From: Candidatus Berkelbacteria bacterium
GTDB taxonomy: Bacteria > Patescibacteriota > UBA1384 > CAILIB01
Length of the DNA stretch: 9,386 nt
Direction of reading: 5' to 3'
NCBI GenBank assembly: GCA_020058355.1
Contig: JAGVEG010000092.1
Coordinates: 1 to 9,386 of the forward strand
Shown piece by piece: positions 1 through 7,200 of the stretch. Under the pieces are notes generated by a model. That model was not told the origin of the DNA, did not search any database, and saw only the letters and a list, made by a program, of their open reading frames with translations. Position 1 is the first letter of the stretch; every line of letters starts with the position of its first letter. Made by a program: the position numbers and the translations under genes.

Positions 1-1031
1 AAGTCATTATAGCGGGCGGCCAGGGCACCCATGATTGGTCGCTCGGTTTTATTGCGCTGCCCCATACTCCCAAACACCGCAATCATGCGTCCGCGCACAT
101 CGGGGCGAAGGGTTTTATAGAGCTGCTCGTGTGATTCTAGGGTGTGGGCAAAGTCGATAATCACCGTGGCGCCACGGGGAGTACTTAAGCGCTCCATGCG
201 TCCAGCCACGTGGGTGAGGCGCTCGAGGCCGGCGATAACGCTTTCCAGGCGAAGGTTCAGATTGAGGGCCAGCGAGGCAGCGGTTAGTGCATTTTCAGCG
301 TTATGGCGTCCTGGAAGCTGGAGCTTTACACGGCCTGATTGCATGCCCCAGTGAAGGGTGAAGGTTGCGCCATTTGGGTTACTTGAGTACTTCTCGAGCC
401 AGAGGTGCTCAGCACCAGGGACAGGGGACGTTGCGTGGTCCTGACTAAATGTAGTCAGTTTTGCCTGCTGGTTACGTTTCTCAAGGAAGAAGGGTGACCA
501 TTCGCTATCCAGGTTAATGCTGATGCCCTTGAGACCACGGCGCTGCAGGAGCTGTGCCTTGGCGACAGCGTAGCGGTCCATGGTTTTGTGGTAATCAAGA
601 TGGTCGTGGCCAAGGTTGGTGATGCCCACATACTGAAATGGCACACCGAGTACACGGAATTGATCAAGGGCAATGGAGGTGGTTTCAACAATCAACACCT
701 CACAGCCGGCGTTACGTGCCTGGGTAAGCCACTCCTGCAGCTGAAAAACGTCAGGAGTGCTGAAGCTGGTTTCATTTACGATATAGTCATCACCAATACG
801 GCTCGCAATAGTGGTAAACATACCCACTCGGTAGCCTGCTTCCATCAAGATCTCGGCAAGAAAGTGGCAAGTAGTGCTCTTTCCCTTCGTGCCGGTCACG
901 CCAAACACAATCATCCCGTGAGCGGGGTTGCCACTCTTTACTACAGCACCAACGGCGCGTGCATAGTGCCATACGCGGAGGGTCTTGTCGTTGTAGAGGG
1001 GTTTGAGGATGCGGCGAAGCGTCGATTTCAT
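1..1031 (-). CDS. murE: MurE-like UDP-N-acetylmuramyl peptide ligase, N-terminal part (3' end off window)
   Basis: Mur ligase that by family adds the third amino acid to UDP-MurNAc-L-Ala-D-Glu in the cytoplasm, using ATP, for peptidoglycan synthesis. Reading the minus strand from the ATG at 1031-1029 gives 343 open codons to the window edge. Visible: ATP-binding P-loop GVTGTKGKSTT at residues 44-54; TNLGHDHLDYH at 138-148, the Mur ligase central-domain signature; MDRYAVAK at 151-158, whose Lys158 fits the carbamylated lysine of MurE; PGRHNAENALTAA at 240-252; and the start of the C-terminal domain with GRMERL at 277-282 and VIIDFAHT at 290-297. The P-loop lies about 60 residues earlier than in classical MurE, so the N-terminal UDP-binding domain is absent and replaced by a short basic leader. 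The motif that separates diaminopimelate from lysine users lies beyond the edge, so the added amino acid cannot be told. Mur ligase is certain; MurE rather than a paralogue is likely. Confidence 0.85.
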   Translation of the reverse strand, partial: MKSTLRRILKPLYNDKTLRVWHYARAVGAVVKSGNPAHGMIVFGVTGTKGKSTTCHFLAEILMEAGYRVGMFTTIASRIGDDYIVNETSFSTPDVFQLQEWLTQARNAGCEVLIVETTSIALDQFRVLGVPFQYVGITNLGHDHLDYHKTMDRYAVAKAQLLQRRGLKGISINLDSEWSPFFLEKRNQQAKLTTFSQDHATSPVPGAEHLWLEKYSSNPNGATFTLHWGMQSGRVKLQLPGRHNAENALTAASLALNLNLRLESVIAGLERLTHVAGRMERLSTPRGATVIIDFAHTLESHEQLYKTLRPDVRGRMIAVFGSMGQRNKTERPIMGALAARYND

Positions 1032-1040
1032 GACAGTACT

Positions 1041-1070
1041 CTGGCAGAAAAGTGATAAATAGGGTATAGA
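1041..1070 (+). promoter_or_regulatory. Candidate promoter for the small membrane protein, in a divergent intergenic region
   Basis: CTGGCA at 1041-1046 (4 of 6 matches to TTGACA), an 18-base spacer and TATAGA at 1065-1070 would start transcription near 1077, giving a leader of about 45 bases before the ATG at 1122. The same intergenic region must also hold the promoter of the divergent murE-like gene. On the minus strand TTTAGA (1084-1079) and TATTTA (1061-1056) at 17-base spacing are possible but weak. No operator-like palindrome was recognised. Confidence 0.3.
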
Positions 1071-1111
1071 TGAGGCAATCTAAAAATGAAATCCCATCAG
1101 AGGTGGTGGGT

Positions 1112-1117
1112 GAGGTG
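1112..1117 (+). promoter_or_regulatory. Shine-Dalgarno sequence that decides the start of the small membrane protein
   Basis: GAGGTG lies just upstream of the ATG at 1122 (six bases between the GAGG core and the ATG). The earlier in-frame ATG at 1086 has no such site, so the later start is preferred. Confidence 0.6.
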
Positions 1118-1121
1118 TTTT

Positions 1122-1541
1122 ATGAAAAAAATGATCAGTAGATTTCTTGAGGGTATGGTCTTTTGGGTTGTTATCATGACTGCCATTTTGGTAGTTGGAA
1201 TCCTTGCTCTATATGGAGTATTTAGCGTGCTCGTACTGCCAATTCAGGTATTTTGTGATGCCTGGGCGGGCAAATTTTCTTTAGTACCTCAGCTGGGTCC
1301 GCATATCTTATTCGGGTCAATCATCACGAGGGTGTTGATTGAGCGCATATTGCTTGATAGGACGTTTTATCTATCGATATCAAACATTAAATGCGTGTTG
1401 TCCTCTCACGTTGAGAAAAAGAACCTTCCTGAGCTCTGTCTAATAATTGCCGGGGTAGGCAGTACGGGGCCGGGTCAACTCTGTCTATTGCTGTACCTGA
1501 TTTTCAAGGGTCAAGACATTCTTACAAAAATAAGAAGATGA
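1122..1541 (+). CDS. Small integral membrane protein of unknown function
   Basis: A 139-residue protein I do not recognise. It begins with a basic stretch (MKKMISRF) and then has a strongly hydrophobic segment at about residues 12-41, a second hydrophobic segment at about 55-78, and a third weaker one at about 103-128; the C-terminus is basic (TKIRR). This suggests two or three membrane spans. The start at 1122 is chosen because of the GAGGTG ribosome site; an in-frame ATG at 1086 would add 12 residues rich in Trp and Arg. The gene stands alone between a divergent MurE-like gene and its own terminator at 1569-1601, so it is probably transcribed singly. Its codons look more AT-rich than those of the flanking housekeeping genes. 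No function can be inferred from context. The open frame, ribosome site, hydrophobic pattern and terminator together support a real gene. Confidence 0.65.
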   Translation: MKKMISRFLEGMVFWVVIMTAILVVGILALYGVFSVLVLPIQVFCDAWAGKFSLVPQLGPHILFGSIITRVLIERILLDRTFYLSISNIKCVLSSHVEKKNLPELCLIIAGVGSTGPGQLCLLLYLIFKGQDILTKIRR

Positions 1542-1568
1542 TGCGATGTTCAGTCGGTTGTTTGCCAA

Positions 1569-1601
1569 GCCCACCCCCTAAACCGGGTGGGCAATTTTTT
1601 T
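1569..1601 (+). terminator. Rho-independent terminator
   Basis: A perfect 8-base-pair GC-rich stem, GCCCACCC (1569-1576) with GGGTGGGC (1585-1592), closes an 8-base loop and is followed by AA and seven T residues (1595-1601). It lies 27 bases after the stop codon of the small membrane protein. The minus strand has no T-tract after the stem, so it acts on plus-strand transcripts. It isolates valS from the upstream gene. Confidence 0.88.
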
Positions 1602-1613
1602 CTCAGAGAATTC

Positions 1614-1628
1614 TGCTAATCTGGTAAG
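1614..1628 (+). promoter_or_regulatory. Candidate extended -10 promoter producing a leaderless valS transcript
   Basis: TG-C-TAATCT at 1614-1622 fits an extended -10 element (TGn followed by TAnnnT). Six bases (GGTAAG) separate it from the GTG start at 1629, which is where transcription from such an element would begin. The -35 position falls in the T-tract of the preceding terminator and shows no TTGACA match, as is allowed for extended -10 promoters. The terminator upstream leaves only 27 bases for the valS promoter, and no Shine-Dalgarno sequence is present before the GTG. Confidence 0.5.
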
Positions 1629-3743
1629 GTGAATACTACTTCTACCCTTGAATCTGATTTCCCCAAGGCGTACGTTGCTCATGAGCATGAGGCGGCGTTG
1701 TATGCTCTGTGGGAGAATAACGGCACGTTTGCGCCAAGTACCGACCAGAGTAAGCCGGCCTTTTCGGTGGTTATGCCCCCGCCAAACGCAAACGGAAATC
1801 TGCACCTCGGTCATGCCCTAGAAGCATCGATGACCGATGCATTAGTACGGTATCATCGCCTCAAGGGTGATCGTACCATCTACGTTCCTGGAGCTGATCA
1901 CGCCGGTATTGAGACGCAGACCGTATTTGAGAAGGCACTGGAAAAGGAGGGTCGCTCTCGTTTCCAGATGACGCGTGAGCAGTTCTATGAAGAGACGAAT
2001 ATGTTCGTACAGGGTTTCCGCGGAAACATGGAATCCCAGATTCGGGTGCTCGGCTCGTCAGTTGATTGGTCAGTAAACCGCTTTACCCTTGATCCCGCAG
2101 TGATCGAGCGTGCCTACGAGACATTCCGCAAGCTCTATGCGGATGGTTTGGTGTACCGCGGTGAGCGCATCGTTAACTACTCGGTAAAGTACCGTACTGC
2201 TTACTCAGACCTGGAGGTAGAGCATGAAGAGCGCACAGAGCCCCTGTACTTCATTAAATATGGGCCAATTACCGTTGCGACGGTACGCCCTGAGACCAAG
2301 TTTGGGGACAAGGTGATTGTGGTTCATCCGGATGATCCTCGCTACCAGCAGTATATCGGCACCAGTTTTGACTGCCTGATCGTTACCGGCGAGATCGCAA
2401 CCATGACCGTTATTGCTGACGAGGCGATTAAGCCAGAGTTTGGTACCGGTGCCATGACCATTACCCCGGCACATGACCCCATCGATTATGAGATTGCCCA
2501 GCGTCATAACCTTCCGATTCACAAGGTAATTGATTTTGACGGTCGCCTGCTCCCGATTGCCGGTGACTTTGCGGGTATGAAGGTATCTGAGGCCCGCACC
2601 AAGGTTGCTGAGCGTATGATGGAGCTCGGGCTTATCGAAAAGACTGATCCCACCTATACCCACACGGTTGGCCTCTGCTACAAGAGTAAGCAGCTGATTG
2701 AGCCAATGCTCATGCCGCAGTGGTTTATCAAAGTACGCCCGCTCGCTGAGAAAGCAAAAGAGGCAGTTGAATCTGGCGCAGTCCGCGTATTCCCTGAAAG
2801 CTACAAGGGAGTGCTCATTAACTGGCTCGAGAATTTGCGAGACTGGAATATTAGCCGCCAGATTGCTTGGGGTATTCCTATTGCTGGAGCTATGCCAGAG
2901 AACCCTGATGTTGCTAATGATCCGGATACCTTCGATACCTGGTTCTCATCTGGCCAGTGGCCGTATGCCGTATTTGAAGCAGCTAGCAAGGAGGGTGGGC
3001 GAGATTACATGAAGGAGTTCTACCCGACTAGTCTCATGGTAACCGGACGGGACCTTACCTTCTTGTGGGTTGCCCGCATGTTGATGTTCGGCCTGTATGT
3101 TCATGGCGAAGTACCATTCCGTGACCTCTATCTTCATGGCATGCTCCTAGATCCCAAGGGAAAGAAGATGAGTAAGTCAAAGGGAAATGTAGTGTCTCCG
3201 CTTGACCTTATCGCTCAATACGGCACCGATGCGGTACGTTTTGGCCTGCTTATCGGAAGCTCTCCAGCTTCAGATAGTCCAATGGCTGAGGAGAAGATTA
3301 AGGGCGGTCGCAATTTTGCCAACAAGGTTTGGAATATCAGCCGCTTTGTGTGCATGCAGTTGGGCGAGCAGGATCCAAGTGAGCTTCCAGCACCCAAGGC
3401 CCAGACCGAGGCTGACACCAAAATTCTTGCTGAGCTTGCGCGTGTTCGCACCGAAACCGTTGACCACTTTGAGAACTACCGGTTTGCCCTGGCGCTCCAG
3501 GGATTACATGAATTTGTCTGGCATCAGTTCGCCGACACCTATATCGAAGCCGCTAAGAATCAGGAAGATCGACAGAATACTCAGGCTATTCTCTGGAAAG
3601 TTTTGGTTGACAGCCTGATTATGTTGCATCCCTGCATGTCATTCGTAACTGAGGCAATCTGGCAGCGTTTACCTGGAAAGTGGGAGAAAAATGCCGAAGG
3701 CGTACGTTCCATCCTTGCCCAAGCCAGCTGGCCAACCGAGTAA
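1629..3743 (+). CDS. valS: Valyl-tRNA synthetase, short form
   Basis: Class I aminoacyl-tRNA synthetase that charges tRNA-Val with valine in the cytoplasm using ATP; 704 residues. Visible in order: PPPNANGNLHLGHA at 50-63 with the HIGH-type signature HLGH (59-62); YVPGADHAGIETQ at 85-97; the editing domain at about 200-340, with VRPET at 219-223 and TPAHDPIDYE at 279-288, which keeps the aspartates used to hydrolyse Thr-tRNA-Val; WNISRQ at 406-411; DTWFSSGQWP at 436-445; KMSKS at 513-517; and the helical anticodon-binding domain from about 560. It is much shorter than the usual 860-950 residues: it stops at SWPTE, so the C-terminal coiled-coil arm is missing, and only about 20 residues lie between WGIPIA (414-419) and DTWFSS, without the usual cysteine-bearing zinc insert. 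The GTG start is set by the N-terminal homology (PKAYVAHEHEAALYALWE); no ATG is available nearby and no ribosome site precedes it. Confidence 0.97.
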   Translation: MNTTSTLESDFPKAYVAHEHEAALYALWENNGTFAPSTDQSKPAFSVVMPPPNANGNLHLGHALEASMTDALVRYHRLKGDRTIYVPGADHAGIETQTVFEKALEKEGRSRFQMTREQFYEETNMFVQGFRGNMESQIRVLGSSVDWSVNRFTLDPAVIERAYETFRKLYADGLVYRGERIVNYSVKYRTAYSDLEVEHEERTEPLYFIKYGPITVATVRPETKFGDKVIVVHPDDPRYQQYIGTSFDCLIVTGEIATMTVIADEAIKPEFGTGAMTITPAHDPIDYEIAQRHNLPIHKVIDFDGRLLPIAGDFAGMKVSEARTKVAERMMELGLIEKTDPTYTHTVGLCYKSKQLIEPMLMPQWFIKVRPLAEKAKEAVESGAVRVFPESYKGVLINWLENLRDWNISRQIAWGIPIAGAMPENPDVANDPDTFDTWFSSGQWPYAVFEAASKEGGRDYMKEFYPTSLMVTGRDLTFLWVARMLMFGLYVHGEVPFRDLYLHGMLLDPKGKKMSKSKGNVVSPLDLIAQYGTDAVRFGLLIGSSPASDSPMAEEKIKGGRNFANKVWNISRFVCMQLGEQDPSELPAPKAQTEADTKILAELARVRTETVDHFENYRFALALQGLHEFVWHQFADTYIEAAKNQEDRQNTQAILWKVLVDSLIMLHPCMSFVTEAIWQRLPGKWEKNAEGVRSILAQASWPTE
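3682..3686 (+). promoter_or_regulatory. Shine-Dalgarno sequence inside the 3' end of valS
   Basis: GGGAG followed by AAAA directly precedes the ATG at 3691. It supports translation start of the next gene within valS, and hence translational coupling to valS. Confidence 0.6.
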
Positions 3744-4200
3744 GACGGTAGCCTGGTGGCGTGCCGTCGGAACCTGGAGCGCCGCTCTTGTATTAGGCTC
3801 GTCTGCGGCACTTTCTATGCTGCAACAGGCAGAAGCAAGTCGCGCAGAGCAGTGGCTTGCCCGCGGCGACCAGCTTGTTGATGCCCGACAGTACGCTGCC
3901 GGGCGTGAGGCGTATGCTCGTGCAGAGCAGCTGGGTAGTTCTGAAGGGGCCTCCCGCCGCCAACTTGCAACACAAATTGAGCAGGATCCTCAGCAGGTAA
4001 TCACTACGATTCAGCAGCTTCAATTTACGAATTTAGCTGGCCTCTACGACCGTGCTGACGGACCTTTTACCAACGCAAAACAGGCCCTACAAACCTCACT
4101 GCAACTACGGGCGGAGGGGTATCCCGAGTTCGCACCAATCGCCGAGGCTGAAGCCCGCAAGCTAGATTCCACATGGGTAGAAAAAGCCCTGGCTAAGTAG
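3691..4200 (+). CDS. Membrane-anchored or exported protein with a TPR-like repeat
   Basis: A 169-residue protein of no recognised family. A proline- and lysine-bearing N-terminus (residues 1-24) is followed by one hydrophobic segment at about 25-44, ending in QQAEAS; the AEA at 47-49 could be a signal peptidase site, otherwise the segment is an anchor with the rest outside the cytoplasm. Residues 51-82 (AEQWLARGDQL, then YAAGREAYARAEQLG) fit one tetratricopeptide-like helical hairpin, with Gly59, Tyr75 and Ala78 at consensus positions. The rest is Gln- and Ala-rich and looks helical. The gene begins inside valS, overlapping it by 53 bases in another frame with a good ribosome site, and ends 25 bases before the VirB6-like gene. 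Position suggests an accessory part of the same envelope machinery; that is inference only. It is not a displaced ValRS C-terminus, because it has a membrane segment and none of that arm's features. Confidence 0.8.
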   Translation: MPKAYVPSLPKPAGQPSKTVAWWRAVGTWSAALVLGSSAALSMLQQAEASRAEQWLARGDQLVDARQYAAGREAYARAEQLGSSEGASRRQLATQIEQDPQQVITTIQQLQFTNLAGLYDRADGPFTNAKQALQTSLQLRAEGYPEFAPIAEAEARKLDSTWVEKALAK

Positions 4201-4213
4201 GGTGGTTGGGGGG

Positions 4214-4225
4214 TACACTAGAAGG
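4214..4225 (+). promoter_or_regulatory. Candidate -10 element just before the VirB6-like gene
   Basis: TACACT at 4214-4219 (4 of 6 matches to TATAAT) is followed by six bases (AGAAGG) and then GTG at 4226. This is the same spacing seen before valS and would give a leaderless transcript. No convincing -35 element is seen, and a run of six G residues (4208-4213) directly precedes the hexamer. The gene may instead be read through from valS. Confidence 0.3.
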
Positions 4226-7200
4226 GTGAAGATTCTCGCAAAGAAGTCTCTGCTGGGTTTCGTTATAGCCTTTCAATTGGGAGGTTTGTTTTTGCCGCTT
4301 ACCACGATGGCACAGGTCACCACCTTTTCAGTTAAGGCGACTCCCGGCGAGAAATCTAAAAAATTTGCAAAGGTTCCCGGAGATAAAAATTATGACTATC
4401 TCTATAAGGGAGGCTACTTTGAAAGTGCTGATGAAACGATTGAGGTCATTCAGAATATTAGTGCACCTGCAGCTGGATCGGGTGGAGCGGGAGCTCCTGT
4501 TATAACCTCAACAAAGTTCTCGGTAACGGATGCCCTTAAAAAGTATTCACAAGATAAGGATGCCATTGTTGTACCTGATCAAAAGACTGCAGACCGTATT
4601 CGTGGTTGGCAGTCAGACAACCAGATAAAATTGAAAAAGGCACTCGAGTCATACTTGAGCCCAATTATTCTTCTTACCGGTAAGATACCTGATCCAAAAA
4701 ATAAGGATGACTTCGAGAAGACAACATATAATAACCTGAAAGAGGAGTATGTTAGCAAAACAAATCCATACTATCGACTCGTTGATGATAAGCTACTTCT
4801 TACGGATGTAGAGCCAACAGCTGGTCCGGCGAAAACAAATCTACTAAGCTACGTCGGGTTTTTTGGTTTAGTAGGAGGAGTTGCCACAATATACAATTAT
4901 TTTGAGAATGGGACATACCCACTGGGTGTTGCGGTGCTACAGAAGGCAGTTAACGGTATCACTGATAAAAATACGGGATTAACGCTCTATCAGAATGCAA
5001 TTACGGCGCATAAGGAAATACAGTCTTCACTTGCAAATATTCACAATGCAGCGATCCTTTTGTCTTCAGATAATCCAACAACAAAACAGTCATGGAATAA
5101 GGTAGGAACATCGCCAAATACGATTTACGACTGGTTCCTTAATGATACCGAGGTAGTCCAGATTACGGGAACCTCAAAGTCAACTAATGGTTCGGGTGGT
5201 ACAGATGCCCCTTACACAACAATCTCAAGCTTCCTCAAGGTATTTGCACCCTATGACATCGTGAATGCTGAGGACAGTGAAGGATATAAAAAGCGACTTG
5301 ATATCTTTGATGTTTTTGCGCCTATCAGTATCGCCAGTGAACAGCGTGACGCAACCCTTGATGCAGGTAGTTCGGGTCAGGATCGTTGTGGGAAATCGCC
5401 AAGTGGTGTTGCTCTGCTGAGCGTACAGACGTTCATGTTCCCACTCTGTGCTATGACAGATTTGTTTGGTCAGTTTGTTGACGGACTCCTCCTTTCGGGT
5501 GCAAATATTTTCTTAATCACCTCTGGCGTCTACTCGCAGTCAAATACAACAGCGCCTGAAACAAAATTAATTGATGCCTCAGGAGTAGAGGTGCAAAACC
5601 GCTTTAGCCAGACACCACAGAATTTCTTTGTCGGACTATTACCAAAAGAATTTCGAACGCCATTTCAGGATGTTATCTTGGATGACACCAGTGAGATTGG
5701 AAAGGCAATCATCTCAACGAGTAATGCGCTACGAAACGTACTGAATGCGCTCATGGCAGTTGCGTTTATCGGCATTGCGTTTGCTAATATTCTCCAAATT
5801 CAGGTAAAAAATTACAACATTCGTCAGCTTGTGCCAGGCTTGATCATTGGGTATGTGCTGGCGCTTTCAAGTACCTTCCTTATTCGGGGTGCGCTGGAGG
5901 CCACCTCATTCGCCACGAAGGCTGTGTATGAAGAGGGTTCACGTGTTGCAGCAAGAGTGGCGGGACGGAGTGGGGCGTGTAAAGACGTGCCCCTCGGTGA
6001 AACGGGCCAGAATGATCTGAGTACTTGTGGTGTGCAGAATATGGTAACGGCATTTTCTAATGTACGTGGCACCAATGGTCGTGCCTGTCTTACGTATACT
6101 GACAATGGCATCTCGTGTTCAGGAGATATTTCACTCGGCGCGGTTACTCAGCAAGGATTTTTGAACTTTGCTGTGCTAGTTGCTGCGGTTCTTTTCACGG
6201 TACTTGCCTTTATGATGATTGTCCGTGTAGTAGTTTTCTCAATGCTGATCCCCCTCAGTCCAGTGGCTGTCCTCTCAGCCTATATTCCACCACTAAAGAA
6301 GCCAATCTGGGATCGCTGGTATGCCCTTATGTCTAAGTGGCTCCTAATGCCAATTCCGGTGGCGGGAACTATTATTGCTGCGGTCATTTACTTTGCATCT
6401 GCAAACGTGAACCCAGGAGGGGAAGTGGGAATCCTTGGTTTCTTGCTCCACTATATTGTGGGTATTGTATTTCTTTACGGCGCGGTTAAGGTGCCGTTCC
6501 AGTTTACCGGCGAGCTTGGAAGTTATCTTAAGAAAGCACAGGCAAATATGGAGGGTGCGGTCAAAGCTCCGCAAGGCTGGGTGCAAAATCGAGGAAAAGA
6601 TCTGGCAATCAAAGCCTTTGACCCTGACAAGAACAAGCTCTTTGGGGCAGGGAAAGCGCTGAATGCAGGCCGTGCCGTTGTACTGAACCAGAAAAAGCTC
6701 TGGAAAGACCGCCAGGAATCCCGCAATGATGACTTTAAGGATCTCTTTAATAATGAAAAAATTGACCTTGCCAAGACTGGCTTGAGTCGTAATAAGAAGT
6801 TTAAAGAAAATGTTGGATCCATATATAAGAGGTTTGACACTGCTCGTCAATCCTTAGGAGATGCGAAGAAGGTATATGACGGTACAGAACCTGCAAAAGG
6901 TATAAAAGAAGCACAAGAAAACCTTGTTAGGCAGATGGACAGCCTTGCTGCCCGACGACAGGCACTGCTTACTAAGAAAATTCAGGCAGAAACTCTGGAT
7001 GATACTGATACAACTAAGGCAGCTATGCTGGAGGAAGTTAAGCAGGGTCTTGAGCAAGCTGACGGGGAATTCGATATATTAGGTAAGGCGCTTACAGAGT
7101 TACAAAAAAAGGATGCTGATGAATTTAAGACTTTTATAAATAAAGAAGAGAATCCTGCTGAATGGCGTACAAGCCTTGGTGCAATTGATAGTATGAATAC

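Noticed and set aside
588..1055. Plus-strand open frame of 155 codons
   Set aside because: It lies antisense to the MurE-like gene, whose minus-strand translation shows clear Mur ligase motifs; the plus-strand product has no recognisable features.
1602..1628. T-box riboswitch controlling valS
   Set aside because: The gap between the upstream terminator and the valS start is far too short for a T-box leader, and the terminator hairpin lacks any specifier or T-box-like sequence upstream.
2205..2663. Minus-strand open frame of 152 codons
   Set aside because: It lies entirely antisense to the ValRS editing domain, with no ribosome site or family likeness.
3691..3743. Frameshift splitting the ValRS C-terminus into the next open frame
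   Set aside because: The overlapping frame begins with its own ribosome site and ATG and encodes a membrane segment and TPR-like repeat, not the coiled-coil arm of ValRS. Read mapping would still be the decisive test.
4201..4213. G-rich run as a G-quadruplex or terminator
   Set aside because: Only one long G-run is present, with no matching C-rich arm and no T-tract, so neither structure is supported.
6344..6850. Minus-strand open frame of 168 codons
   Set aside because: It is a shadow of the membrane and early tail region of the VirB6-like gene; its hydrophobic composition follows from the opposite strand.
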